DNA from: an uncultured Bacteroides sp.
Lineage (GTDB): Bacteria > Bacteroidota > Bacteroidia > Bacteroidales > Bacteroidaceae
Direction of reading: 5' to 3'
Length of the DNA stretch: 64,000 bases
Assembly: GCA_947038155.1 (NCBI GenBank)
Contig: CAMQVH010000009.1
Span: forward strand, 1-64,000
Of the stretch, positions 17,545 through 27,168 are shown piece by piece; positions within the stretch are counted from its first letter, which is position 1, and each line of letters opens with the position of its first letter. The notes beneath the pieces are model-generated. The model saw nothing but the letters and a program-made list of their open reading frames with translations, made no database searches and had not been told where the DNA came from. Both the position numbers and the translations under genes were made by a program.

Positions 17545-17667
17545 CCTGTATATGGCAAAAGAGAAAATGTATGTGATTGGTTGTACGTCATCGATCATGC
17601 GCGTGCTATTGATGTGATATTTCATAATGGGGGAGATAGCCAAAACTTATACCATACATTAGATTAG
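17545..17667 (+). pseudogene. rmlB: Decayed fragment of dTDP-glucose 4,6-dehydratase (rmlB)
   Basis: No ORF was expected here, but the frame starting at 17545 reads PVYGKRENVCDWLYVIDH followed by ARAIDVIFHNG. That is the well-known RmlB stretch PLYGKGxNVRDWLYVxDHARAID. After the run of five G at 17629-17633 the similarity continues one base out of frame (EIAKTYTI against KIAETYNI), showing a one-base insertion. A stop codon directly precedes the match, and a second in-frame stop ends it. Only about 40 of some 350 codons remain. The position right after rmlA is where rmlB normally lies, so the locus probably once had a longer rml operon that was replaced by the present cassette. Confidence 0.8.
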
Positions 17668-17679
17668 TACCAAATAATA

Positions 17680-19215
17680 ATGACAGAACATTCTAGTAAT
17701 AATAAGCGAATAGCTAAGAATACATTATTGCTATATATCCGTATGATGTTTACAATGGCAGTGGCGTTGTTTACGAGTCGTGTGGTGTTAAATGCACTTG
17801 GAATTAGTGATTTTGGTATTTACAATGTTGTTGGTGGATTTATAGCAATGTTTACTGTACTAAGTGGTAGCTTTTCTAATGCAATTACGCGTTTTATAAC
17901 TTTTGAGTTAGGTAAGAAAGATTCTCAAAGGTTAAATGCTGTATTTTGTACAGGCGTTAATATTCAGTTGATAATGTCTGTGGTAATTGTTATTGCGGCA
18001 GAAATTATAGGTCTGTGGTTTTTGAATTATCACATGAGTATTCCTGATGACAGATTGAATGCTGCTCATTGGGTGTTACAATGTGCTATTGGCGCTTTTG
18101 TTTTAAACTTGATAAGTGTTCCATTCAATGCTGAGATTATAGCTCACGAAGAAATGGGGGCTTATGCTGTGATTAGTATTGTTAATGCAGTTCTGCAGTT
18201 AATTATTGCATATATGCTGTACTTGTCGCCATTAGACAAGTTGAAAACATATGCGGTATTATATTTGGTTGTTGCATTTATTATTCGTATAATATATGGT
18301 ATTTATTGCAGGCGTAAGTTTGAAGAATGTACCTATTATTTACTTCTTGATAAAGACTTGTTTTCCGAAATGGGTAAATTTGCTGGTTGGAACTTTCTAG
18401 GTTCATCAGCTTTTATGCTGAACACGCAAGGCGTAAATATGCTGATGAATATTTATTTCGGTGTGGCAGCAAACGCAGCTCGTGGTATTGCCGTACAAGT
18501 TGATTCGGCAGTAAAATCTTTCGCCAATAGTTTTACTACAGCAATTAATCCTCAGATAACGAAATCTTATTCTGCGGGAGAATTAGATTATATGTACCAA
18601 TTGGTTTGTCGTGGAGCAAAGTTTAGTGCATTTCTATTTCTGTTTATTGCGGTGCCTATTGTGCTTGAAACACCGACAATACTGAAAATTTGGCTTAAAA
18701 CTGTTCCAGAATATACGATTGTGTTTGTAAGGCTGATAGTGTTTTCTTCATTTGTAGATTCTTTATTAGGAAATTCATTTTGGACTGCTATTATGGCGAC
18801 TGGTAAGATAAAAGGCTATCAGATAGTCATAGCAATTGTCGGAGTTATGGTTTTTCCTTTTTCATGGTTATGTTTTGAATTTGGTTGTGGTCCTGAATCT
18901 ACTTATATTGTATACATAATTATTTATTGTATAGCATTGCTGGTTCGTTTGTATTTTATGAAAGTACTATTATATATGCCATTGAGTTATTTCTTTAGAG
19001 ATGTATTGGGACGTGTAGCTGGTGTTATGTTATTAACATTTATAATCCCATTACCATTACTTTTTGTTTTAGACAGTGGTTGGATTAGATTATCTGTTGT
19101 TTGTTTGTGCAGTTTGCTTGTAACATCTACCGTTGTTTATACAATAGGTCTCACACAGAGCGAGAAAGTTACTATTACGTCCAAGTTAAAGAAAATCGTA
19201 CAGAGGTTTTCATAA
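17680..19215 (+). CDS. wzx: Capsule repeat-unit flippase (Wzx-like)
   Basis: A 511-residue integral membrane protein of the MATE/MOP polysaccharide-transport group, with about 12-14 hydrophobic segments along its whole length. It would flip undecaprenyl-linked repeat units across the inner membrane for polymerisation. The start (NTLLLYIRMMFTMAVALFTS, then RVVLNALG) and the GxYNVVGG segment are typical of Bacteroides capsule flippases. It is the first intact gene after the rmlB relic and starts the AT-rich, locus-specific part of the operon. Confidence 0.9.
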   Translation: MTEHSSNNKRIAKNTLLLYIRMMFTMAVALFTSRVVLNALGISDFGIYNVVGGFIAMFTVLSGSFSNAITRFITFELGKKDSQRLNAVFCTGVNIQLIMSVVIVIAAEIIGLWFLNYHMSIPDDRLNAAHWVLQCAIGAFVLNLISVPFNAEIIAHEEMGAYAVISIVNAVLQLIIAYMLYLSPLDKLKTYAVLYLVVAFIIRIIYGIYCRRKFEECTYYLLLDKDLFSEMGKFAGWNFLGSSAFMLNTQGVNMLMNIYFGVAANAARGIAVQVDSAVKSFANSFTTAINPQITKSYSAGELDYMYQLVCRGAKFSAFLFLFIAVPIVLETPTILKIWLKTVPEYTIVFVRLIVFSSFVDSLLGNSFWTAIMATGKIKGYQIVIAIVGVMVFPFSWLCFEFGCGPESTYIVYIIIYCIALLVRLYFMKVLLYMPLSYFFRDVLGRVAGVMLLTFIIPLPLLFVLDSGWIRLSVVCLCSLLVTSTVVYTIGLTQSEKVTITSKLKKIVQRFS

Positions 19216-19280
19216 GAATGTAATTTTAGCAAAAATCTTAAAACGGAATATATGATTTTAAATGTGAAAAATGGCATTTC

Positions 19281-20363
19281 ATGAATAATCAAAGATTAAA
19301 AATTTTATTATTGGGCGGAACTGGGGCGATGGGAGTACATCTTTCGAAGATATTGAATAATCAAGGGGAGGATGTGTATGTGACTACACGTAGAGAACGT
19401 AAAGGTATGGGAATTACTTATATACAGGGTAATGCACATGAAAACGCTTTCTTAAGTGATATTTTGCAAAAGTATCATTTTGATGTACTTATTGATTTTA
19501 TGATTTATAATACATCAGAGTTTGCAGATAGAGTGGATTTGCTGTTATCTTCCGTAGGACAATATATTTTTTTGTCGAGTTCCAGAGTTTATGCCGATTC
19601 GCAAACTCCTATAACGGAAAATTCTCCGCGTCTTTTAGATGTATATAAAGAAGAAGAATATCTCAAAACAGATGAATATGCTCTTAGTAAGGCGCGGCAA
19701 GAAGATATTCTTCACAGATCTGGAAAAAATAATTGGACAGTTATTCGTCCGTATATTACATATAGTGAAATTCGTTTGCAATTAGGTGTGTTAGAAAAAG
19801 AATTATGGCTTTATCGTGCTTTGAATGGACGAACAATCGTTTTTTCAAAGGATATCGCAGAAAAAAGTACTACGCTTACATATGGGTATGATGTAGCATT
19901 GGGAATAGCATCAATAATCGGTAAAGAAACAGCATTAGGGGAGGCATTCCATATAACATCAGATGAAAGTCATACATGGAAGGAAATATTGGAACTTTAT
20001 CTTGATACTGTAGAAAAGAGAATTGGGGTGCGCCCTAAATTGCTGTTACTTGATAAAAGTCCACGTTTAGAATGGGCGGGTGCAAAATGGCAGGTTGTGG
20101 TGGATAGATATTATAACAGACGTTTTGACAATAGTAAAATAAAACAATATATAGATACATCGCAGTTTGTGCTGACAAAAAAAGGGCTTATATCTTGTCT
20201 CGAATCTTTTCTTAGTAATCCTCAATTTAGAAATATCGAATGGGGCATGCAGGCTGTATATGATAGAATGACTGGAGAATGGGCACCGATTAATGAAATC
20301 TCTACAATGAAAGATTATATAAAGTATTTGCTCCGAAGAACAGTGATGCCAAGAAATAAATAA
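19281..20363 (+). CDS. NAD-dependent epimerase/dehydratase family protein
   Basis: A 360-residue short-chain dehydrogenase of the extended type. The N-terminal nucleotide-binding motif is GGTGAMG (residues about 12-18). SSSRVYAD supplies the serine, and YALSK (near 139-143) gives the Tyr and Lys of the active site. It probably acts on a nucleotide sugar for the capsule, or reduces a keto-sugar intermediate; the substrate cannot be read from the sequence. It is followed after 24 bases by the MenD-like TPP enzyme, and the pair may work on one unusual building block. Confidence 0.85.
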   Translation: MNNQRLKILLLGGTGAMGVHLSKILNNQGEDVYVTTRRERKGMGITYIQGNAHENAFLSDILQKYHFDVLIDFMIYNTSEFADRVDLLLSSVGQYIFLSSSRVYADSQTPITENSPRLLDVYKEEEYLKTDEYALSKARQEDILHRSGKNNWTVIRPYITYSEIRLQLGVLEKELWLYRALNGRTIVFSKDIAEKSTTLTYGYDVALGIASIIGKETALGEAFHITSDESHTWKEILELYLDTVEKRIGVRPKLLLLDKSPRLEWAGAKWQVVVDRYYNRRFDNSKIKQYIDTSQFVLTKKGLISCLESFLSNPQFRNIEWGMQAVYDRMTGEWAPINEISTMKDYIKYLLRRTVMPRNK

Positions 20364-20387
20364 AAATCAATCTAAATATCAGAAAAT

Positions 20388-22160
20388 ATGAAAGAGTATT
20401 ACTCCATAGAGCGTAATGTACAGATTGTTATTGCTTTGCTAAAAGCTTATAATATAAAAAAAATTGTAGCAAGCCCAGGTTCTAGCAATATACCTTTTGT
20501 GTACAGCGCCCAGAATGATTCCTATTTTGAAATGTATTCATGTGTTGATGAACGTTCGGCAGCGTATATGGCCTGTGGACTTTCTGCAGAGTCAGGTGAA
20601 CCTGTTGTACTGACTTGTACTGGTGCTACTGCATCCCGCAACTATTTTTCTGGTTTAACAGAAGCTTTTTATCGTAGGCTTCCGATTCTGGCCTTGACTT
20701 CAACACGACCATTGTCATGCATAGGTAACCATGTAGCTCAAGTTATTGACCGTACAATAGTTCCAAATGATATTGTAAAACTTAGTGTTTTTGCTCCTCT
20801 TGTGAAAGATAGCAATGATGAATGGGACTGCCAATTGAAAGTGAACAGAGCGTTAATTACTTTAAAGAAAGACGGAGGTGGTCCTGTACATATCAATTTG
20901 GAAACGAATAGTAGTTTTGACTTTTCTGTACGGACAATAAAAGGTGTACATGCTATACAATATATTACGATACGTGATACTTTTCCTGCGTTACCCAAGG
21001 GACGTATTGCAATTTTTATAGGATCACATATAGCTTTTACGGAAGAACTTACCACAGCAATAGATGCTTTCTGTGAGAACAACAATGGAGTGGTGTATTG
21101 TGATCAAACGAGTAATTATCGAGGAAAGTACAGAATAATGTCTTCCTTGTTAGGATGTCAAGATAAGTTTAAGAGCGTCGTTTGTAACATGGATTTACTC
21201 ATTTATATTGGTGACATTTGTGGTGCTTATGAATCAGTTCTACTTATGCCCAAAGCAAAGACCGTTTGGCGTGTAAGCGAAGATGGTATTATTCGTGATC
21301 CTTCGCATAACCTGTCAAAGATGTTTTATATGCATGAAGTAGAGTTCTTTAGTCATTATATTGAAAAACAGACAAAAGAAAAAGAATTATCCTTTTATAA
21401 GGAATGTAAGCAGGACTACAATCATCTCTATTCACAGATACCGGCAGATATGCCATTTTCGAATATTTGGTTGGCGTATTCATTAGCACCACATATACCG
21501 AAAGATAGTGTAATGCATTATGCTATCTTGAATTCATTACGCGCATGGAATTTCTTTGAAACACCCCATACGGTCAGAGGATATAGTAATGTAGGTGGAT
21601 TTGGAATTGATGGTAATATTTCTGCGCTAATTGGTGCTTCACTATGCGATAAAAATAGATTGTATTTTGGTATTGTAGGTGACTTGGCATTTTTCTATGA
21701 TATGAATGTACTAGGTAACAGACATGTTGGAAACAATGTCAGAATATTGCTTGTAAATAATGGAAAAGGTATGGAATTTCGGAATTACACTCATCCGGTA
21801 TCACGCTTTAGCGATACAATGGTAGATCAATATATGGCAGGAGGGGGGCATTTTGGACAGAAATCAATATCGTTAGTGCGGCATTATTCTGAGAATCTTG
21901 GATATGAATATATGACTGCCTCTAATAAGGATGATTTTAATAAAAATATGGAGCGTTTTCTTATTCCTGAAATTACAGATAAGCCTATGATTTTTGAAGT
22001 GTTTACAGAACAGGATGACGAAAATGAAGCTTTACGCATAGTAAGGAATTTGGAAAAATCTGCGGATAAGATTGTGGAAAGTTTTGCAAAGAAGTTGATT
22101 ATCAGTACAGCTGGGAAAGAAGGATTTGAGAAAGTAAAAAAAGTCATTAGAAGTAGATAA
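20388..22160 (+). CDS. MenD-like thiamine-pyrophosphate enzyme of the capsule locus
   Basis: A 590-residue TPP-dependent decarboxylase/ligase. The N-terminal pyrimidine domain carries ASPGSSNIPF and VDERSAAYMACGL; its glutamate is the one expected to activate TPP. It then continues TCTGATASRNYFSGLTEA, close to MenD. The C-terminal domain has the diphosphate/Mg motif GDLAFFYDMN ending at VNNGKG, again in the MenD form (GDL) rather than the common GDG. MenD makes a menaquinone precursor, but no other menaquinone gene is nearby and the gene is embedded in the capsule operon. It more probably adds a two- to four-carbon unit to a capsule sugar or makes an acyl substituent. It ends two bases before a pyruvyltransferase-family gene. 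Confidence 0.8.
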   Translation: MKEYYSIERNVQIVIALLKAYNIKKIVASPGSSNIPFVYSAQNDSYFEMYSCVDERSAAYMACGLSAESGEPVVLTCTGATASRNYFSGLTEAFYRRLPILALTSTRPLSCIGNHVAQVIDRTIVPNDIVKLSVFAPLVKDSNDEWDCQLKVNRALITLKKDGGGPVHINLETNSSFDFSVRTIKGVHAIQYITIRDTFPALPKGRIAIFIGSHIAFTEELTTAIDAFCENNNGVVYCDQTSNYRGKYRIMSSLLGCQDKFKSVVCNMDLLIYIGDICGAYESVLLMPKAKTVWRVSEDGIIRDPSHNLSKMFYMHEVEFFSHYIEKQTKEKELSFYKECKQDYNHLYSQIPADMPFSNIWLAYSLAPHIPKDSVMHYAILNSLRAWNFFETPHTVRGYSNVGGFGIDGNISALIGASLCDKNRLYFGIVGDLAFFYDMNVLGNRHVGNNVRILLVNNGKGMEFRNYTHPVSRFSDTMVDQYMAGGGHFGQKSISLVRHYSENLGYEYMTASNKDDFNKNMERFLIPEITDKPMIFEVFTEQDDENEALRIVRNLEKSADKIVESFAKKLIISTAGKEGFEKVKKVIRSR

Positions 22161-22162
22161 TA

Positions 22163-23404
22163 ATGAGAATTGGTGTGTTGACATTTTATCGTGTAGCAAA
22201 TTTTGGAGCTAATTTGCAGGCACTATCTACCTATAGTTATTTTTGTAAACATGGGCATGAAGTAATATTTCTGGAATATATATCTCCTCAGACTAGATGG
22301 TTGAGGCTAATTTCACGTTACAAAAGTCTTATTAAAACGAAACGTAGTCACCTTCAGTTGACGGAACATCTGAAGTTTATAGATAATAATCTGAAAAAAC
22401 AGGTATTACATTTGCTTAATGCTAATCAAGTGAAAAACGCTATAAAAAAAAATAGTATTGACGCTGTGGTAATAGGTTCTGATGCTGTGGTGCAGCATTG
22501 GCCATTATTTTCAACATTAAAATTGGGTAAGCGTCGTCCGTACTGGATAGAACCATTGCCTTCAGAACGTCGTTACCCCAATCCTTTTTGGGGATATGGT
22601 TTTTCTGATAATGTACCTACGGTCATGATGTCTGTGTCATCACAGAATAGCAAATATCAGAAATTTAGTAAATATATGCTTAAGCGTATGAGCCAAAGTT
22701 TGAATAGGTTGAAATATATTTCGGTGCGGGATGCTTGGACTAAAAACATGATGCTTGCTGCAGATTCGGAACTTTCGATTGACATTACTCCGGACCCAGT
22801 TTTTGCTCTCAATCAAAATGTGGGGGAAAAAATACCTTCCGAAGAGGATATTCGTAAGCGTTTTATTCTTCCCGATAAATATGTATTGATAGGAATGCGC
22901 GCTCAGACCTTGTCGATGCCTTTTCTTAAAAGTTTAAATGATGCTATGAGAATGGATGGTAAAGAGTGCGTTGCTTTTCCGATAGATGGAGCAATGGCAT
23001 TTAGTCATCCTTTTAAACATTCGATTTCTATACCACTATCTCCACTTGATTGGTATGCGTTGATTAAATATTCGGCAGGATATATCGGAAGTAATATGCA
23101 CCCTATCGTATCTAGTTTGGCCAATGGTGTTCCTTGTTATAGTTTGGATAATTGGGGAAGTACAGATTTCTGGGGAAAAAAGGAAAACAATGCTAGTAGC
23201 AAAGTATTCGATATTTTAAAACAATATGGGTTAGAAAATAATTGGACTCAAATAGAAAATAATGTATGTAATGTTACTGTTGATGAAATAGTTAAGAGAC
23301 TCAATGAATATCCAATTAAACAGGTCGTTACAATTACAGAAGCAAGATATGAAAAATATGAAAAAATGATGGAGGATATAATCGAGTCCTTGTCTGTCAA
23401 ATAA
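22163..23404 (+). CDS. Polysaccharide pyruvyl transferase family protein
   Basis: A 413-residue protein of the family that transfers pyruvate ketals from phosphoenolpyruvate to sugars. The start is characteristic (RIGVLTFYRVANFGANLQAL), followed by a central VIGSDAV and a C-terminal SNMHPIVSSLANGVPCYSLD block. The histidine in SNMHP is equivalent to the H in the family's GxRxH/SxxH motif. It would add an acidic pyruvyl group to the repeat unit, though some members have other roles. It starts two bases after the MenD-like gene, so the two are tightly coupled. Confidence 0.8.
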   Translation: MRIGVLTFYRVANFGANLQALSTYSYFCKHGHEVIFLEYISPQTRWLRLISRYKSLIKTKRSHLQLTEHLKFIDNNLKKQVLHLLNANQVKNAIKKNSIDAVVIGSDAVVQHWPLFSTLKLGKRRPYWIEPLPSERRYPNPFWGYGFSDNVPTVMMSVSSQNSKYQKFSKYMLKRMSQSLNRLKYISVRDAWTKNMMLAADSELSIDITPDPVFALNQNVGEKIPSEEDIRKRFILPDKYVLIGMRAQTLSMPFLKSLNDAMRMDGKECVAFPIDGAMAFSHPFKHSISIPLSPLDWYALIKYSAGYIGSNMHPIVSSLANGVPCYSLDNWGSTDFWGKKENNASSKVFDILKQYGLENNWTQIENNVCNVTVDEIVKRLNEYPIKQVVTITEARYEKYEKMMEDIIESLSVK

Positions 23405-23433
23405 GTATATTCAGAATCTTTTGAATATTAAAA

Positions 23434-24978
23434 ATGAAAAGTTACAATACTCTTGGAATTATAAAGAAAGCTATCACTATATATATGCTATTTTGTATAG
23501 TTATTGAATGTATAGCTTTTCCCGCTCTAGAAAATCTTTTTGGTTGTGTAGTACTATTATATGGGTGGATGCTTATAAGCCGAACGGTTTTGAAAATAGA
23601 TTTTTTATATCAATATTTTATACCATTTGTTACGATTTTCTTTTATGGCATTTGCTTCTTTGCCTTACCATTAGGTGTGACATTGATAGAAGGTAAACCC
23701 GTAACTTTCCGTTTTAATGTACCATATATTACATTTCTCAATTTGATGCTTAATGTAACAACTATTGTGTTGGCGTTTCATACTTGTCGACGAATATACA
23801 AAGAAGGATGGCTTTTAGGTATATGGAAAAAGCTGGGGTATTTTAAAGCTCCAACAGAAGCTCAAATATGGACTATGGCTGGTGTGGGGATTCTTGCCCT
23901 GCTATACAATATTACTATTCAAGGAACGGACATGATGGAAGCTGAGAATAAGGGTGCTTTTGGTCAGATGATGAGCCAAATAACGACATTTGCAATACTT
24001 CCTATAGCTATGCTTTTTCCTAAATATTATGGGAGGAAAAACAACGATATTCCTCGTACTTCATTGATTCTTTATTTTTCTTTTATCGTTTTTTTAGCAA
24101 TTGTTACTACCAAAAGAACATTAATGTTTACTGGTATTGTTTCATGGGGGCTGATGACTTTTTTGGTAGTCTTGCTTGAAAATAAAAGACTGTTTAAAGC
24201 CAAAACAAATATATTGATAATTCTTGGATTATATTTGGCAACAGGACCAGTTGCAGATATGGCTACAGCTATGATCTTGAATAGGCAATCGGCATATTCA
24301 AGCAAAGCAGGGGAAACGCTTTCTAATATTTGGGAACTTTACTCAGATAAAGAGAAATTACACACTGCTTATAATATGGCATCTTTGTCTAATTCAGACA
24401 ATGGAGGAGATAATTTCTATGCTTGGAGTGAATATTATGTAGATAATATTTTATTAGATAGAATATGTAATCTTCGAACTCAAGACTTGACACTCGATTA
24501 TGCCACTAAATTGGGTTATGACAATCCGAAAATGCATAAATATGCTGAGAATTTCTTTATGTTTCAAATACCTACACCTATTTTGGATATTTTCGGGTAT
24601 AAAACTAATAAATTTGAGAACAATTATACACCTGGTGATTTACTGTCTACAGAGGGGCTAGGTCTTAAAAATATGTATAAAGGATTTCGTGTAGCAGGGG
24701 ATTCAGGTGTAGGGCTTTATTGGATGGGATATTCTTATTACATTTTCGCATTTTTTATATACGTATTAGTTTTCTACTTTTTTTCTTCGTTGGTTTCTAC
24801 GAGGATACAGTTTATTATTCCTATTCCCATAATAATTGCTTTAGTTAAGTATATGACTTACTTTAATAATTCTACCGGCATCTTTAGAAGTCTAAATCTG
24901 ATTCTAAGAAATGGAATACAAGACATTTTATTGTATGTGATATTATTTGGCGTAATTCGATTAATAATTCGTAAATAG
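23434..24978 (+). CDS. wzy: Probable capsule polymerase (Wzy-like membrane protein)
   Basis: A 514-residue integral membrane protein with about ten hydrophobic segments and one large polar loop at about residues 285-430, between the last two groups of membrane helices. This architecture matches Wzy polymerases, which join flipped repeat units in the periplasm, and no other polymerase candidate exists in the operon. Wzy proteins share little sequence, so the assignment rests on topology and context. The TTKRTLMFTGI segment near residue 230 is a basic stretch like those needed in Wzy loops. Confidence 0.7.
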   Translation: MKSYNTLGIIKKAITIYMLFCIVIECIAFPALENLFGCVVLLYGWMLISRTVLKIDFLYQYFIPFVTIFFYGICFFALPLGVTLIEGKPVTFRFNVPYITFLNLMLNVTTIVLAFHTCRRIYKEGWLLGIWKKLGYFKAPTEAQIWTMAGVGILALLYNITIQGTDMMEAENKGAFGQMMSQITTFAILPIAMLFPKYYGRKNNDIPRTSLILYFSFIVFLAIVTTKRTLMFTGIVSWGLMTFLVVLLENKRLFKAKTNILIILGLYLATGPVADMATAMILNRQSAYSSKAGETLSNIWELYSDKEKLHTAYNMASLSNSDNGGDNFYAWSEYYVDNILLDRICNLRTQDLTLDYATKLGYDNPKMHKYAENFFMFQIPTPILDIFGYKTNKFENNYTPGDLLSTEGLGLKNMYKGFRVAGDSGVGLYWMGYSYYIFAFFIYVLVFYFFSSLVSTRIQFIIPIPIIIALVKYMTYFNNSTGIFRSLNLILRNGIQDILLYVILFGVIRLIIRK

Positions 24979-25002
24979 ATTGTAGTAAAAAAATATGGTA
25001 AT

Positions 25003-26010
25003 ATGAAATATGGAATAATACAACCAACATACGCTATAACAAATAACAGTGGTGTAATGGTTCAGTGTAAAATGTGGGCGGAAGGTTTAAGAAATCTGGG
25101 ACACGAAGTCTCGTTAATAAACTTTTGGGATAGAAATGACTGGAAAAGTTTTGATGCGATTATTGTAGTAAGTTTCTCATTAGGATTAAGAGTTTTAATT
25201 AAAGATTTATTTAAAAATAATACTAACTTAATTATGGCTCCCATTATTGATCCTAACATACCAGCTTGGCGTTATAAATTTTATTGTAAGTGGTGGGGAA
25301 ATCAAAAATATTTAGGATTGACATCACGATTCCATGATTTATGGTTGTCTAAAGATTGCTTCAAACTTTGGTTAGTTCGTTCTGAAGAAGAACGTCATTA
25401 TACTAATTACTGTCTGGAACGCCCACAGGAGATAATAAAGAAGATTCCTTTACATTTTCGTATTCCACCCATCGCAGAAATGCCCTTCAAAGAAAAATTC
25501 TGTTTCCACGTTAGTCGTTTGGCTTCTGCTAATAAAAATGTTCCGCTACTTATTGAAGCTGCAAAGAGATATGGTTTTAATTTGAAATTAGCAGGTTATC
25601 TTCATGGAGCATCAGAACAAGACTGGCTTAAAAAACTTATAGGTAATGCTGAAAATATAGAATATGTTGGTGAGGTATCGGAGCAGGAACTTTGGGACTT
25701 ATATAAGCGTGCTAGAGTTTTTGCATTACCATCACTTCAAGAAGGTGTTGGAATGGTCGCTTTGGAAGCGGCGGCATACGGGTGTGAGATCGTTTTAACC
25801 AACTATGGTGCACCTAAAGAATATTATGATGGTCGTGCTGTGTTGGTGGATCCTATGAATATAGATGAAATAGGAGAGGCCATAATGACTGCGATGGATA
25901 AAGATTATGCTCAACCCGAATTGATGTGTTACATGAATGAAAACTATTCAGAAGAGGCCTGTTGCAAATTACTTGATAAATATATTCAGGAGGCTATATC
26001 TCAAGAATAG
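25003..26010 (+). CDS. Glycosyltransferase, family 4 (GT-B)
   Basis: A 335-residue cytoplasmic or membrane-associated glycosyltransferase. Its C-terminal nucleotide-sugar domain begins with FHVSRLASANKNVPLLIEAA and contains PSLQEGVGMVALEAAAYGCE, the E-x7-E region typical of retaining GT4 enzymes. It would add one sugar to the lipid-linked repeat unit; donor and acceptor are unknown. AT-rich codon use matches the neighbouring cassette genes. Confidence 0.85.
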   Translation: MKYGIIQPTYAITNNSGVMVQCKMWAEGLRNLGHEVSLINFWDRNDWKSFDAIIVVSFSLGLRVLIKDLFKNNTNLIMAPIIDPNIPAWRYKFYCKWWGNQKYLGLTSRFHDLWLSKDCFKLWLVRSEEERHYTNYCLERPQEIIKKIPLHFRIPPIAEMPFKEKFCFHVSRLASANKNVPLLIEAAKRYGFNLKLAGYLHGASEQDWLKKLIGNAENIEYVGEVSEQELWDLYKRARVFALPSLQEGVGMVALEAAAYGCEIVLTNYGAPKEYYDGRAVLVDPMNIDEIGEAIMTAMDKDYAQPELMCYMNENYSEEACCKLLDKYIQEAISQE

Positions 26011-26100
26011 TTTTCTGAATATGTGTCACAATTAATAATTTGTTTGAAAATAATTTCTTCAATAGCTTTTTATAAGAGTCGTAATTTTATTCCAATAAGA

Positions 26101-27159
26101 ATGAATAAACCTACTATTTCAATAATTGTTCCCTGCTATAACGTCGAAGAATTTCTCAACGAAACGATCGAATGTATTCTGAATCAGACCTATCAGGATT
26201 GGGAATTACTATTGGTGGATGATGGTTCTAGAGACCTTACTCCTAGGATATGTGATGATTATGCAAAAAAAGATAGTCGAATTAAAGTAATTCATAAACA
26301 GAATGGTGGACTTGTATCAGCCCGTAATACCGGATATGATGCGGCAACAGGTGATTGGCATATGTATCTAGATGGTGATGACTGGATAGACATGGATACT
26401 TGTGAGAAACTGATATCCTATCTTTCAAGGCATACAGATGTAGATATTGTATTTTGGAAATGTATTCAAGAACTGGGTGATATTTCCATCAAAGGAAAAT
26501 GGGAGTGGATATGTTCAGAACAAGAGCATATTTACATTGAGGATGAATGTCATGATTTAGCCAGGCATACTCTTATTTATAAAAGTGGCATTGCAACAGC
26601 TTACTGTAAACTGATACGGACTGATTATGCAAAAAAGAATAGGATAAGGCATGACGACCGCTTGAAACAGGGAGCTGAAGGGTTGGAATTTTCCTTGCGC
26701 TCGTTTTATCATGCAAAGAAAGCTCTTTTTGTGAATGAATATTTTAACCATTATCGTTATAATCCTAACTCTATCTCGAAGAAGGTGGATGAAAGAAATA
26801 CTAGGTATTTAATGGATTGCTTTGATGTGATTCAAGAAGATATCAAGATGTTTTCAGATAAAGATATATTTATAGAACCGCTATACCAGCGAGTGGCTTA
26901 TGTGGTTTTAGCTATAGCAATGAATACTTATTTCCATCCTGAGAATAAGGATTCTGTATTTAAGAAGATTAATAAGTTTGTAAAAGTAATTGAAGAGAAC
27001 GATTTATTTTCGACTTCTGTCTTTAAGTGCACTACTACGGGAATGGATAAACAACGTAAGTTGACACTAATGTTCATTAGACTACATATATATTTTATGC
27101 TTCCCGTCATCGGTTGGCTAAAGCAATATTATTTAAAAAGAGGAAAGTATAATTATTGA
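26101..27159 (+). CDS. Glycosyltransferase, family 2 (GT-A)
   Basis: A 352-residue inverting glycosyltransferase. It opens with PTISIIVPCYNVEEFLNETI and carries LLVDDGSRD, GGLVSARNTGY and the metal-binding DGDDW motif (about residues 95-99). The ATG at 26101 is chosen because the family fold begins directly there; an upstream in-frame GTG at 26023 would add 26 residues that look non-coding. The role is transfer of one sugar during capsule repeat-unit assembly. Confidence 0.88.
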   Translation: MNKPTISIIVPCYNVEEFLNETIECILNQTYQDWELLLVDDGSRDLTPRICDDYAKKDSRIKVIHKQNGGLVSARNTGYDAATGDWHMYLDGDDWIDMDTCEKLISYLSRHTDVDIVFWKCIQELGDISIKGKWEWICSEQEHIYIEDECHDLARHTLIYKSGIATAYCKLIRTDYAKKNRIRHDDRLKQGAEGLEFSLRSFYHAKKALFVNEYFNHYRYNPNSISKKVDERNTRYLMDCFDVIQEDIKMFSDKDIFIEPLYQRVAYVVLAIAMNTYFHPENKDSVFKKINKFVKVIEENDLFSTSVFKCTTTGMDKQRKLTLMFIRLHIYFMLPVIGWLKQYYLKRGKYNY

Positions 27160-27168
27160 CATATCATT

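Noticed and set aside
20388..22160. Housekeeping menaquinone gene menD
   Set aside because: The motifs are MenD-like, but the gene is within a capsule operon, AT-rich like its neighbours, and without other men genes nearby.
26023..26100. GTG start for the GT2 gene
   Set aside because: The added 26 residues have no GT2 features; the fold starts right after the ATG at 26101.
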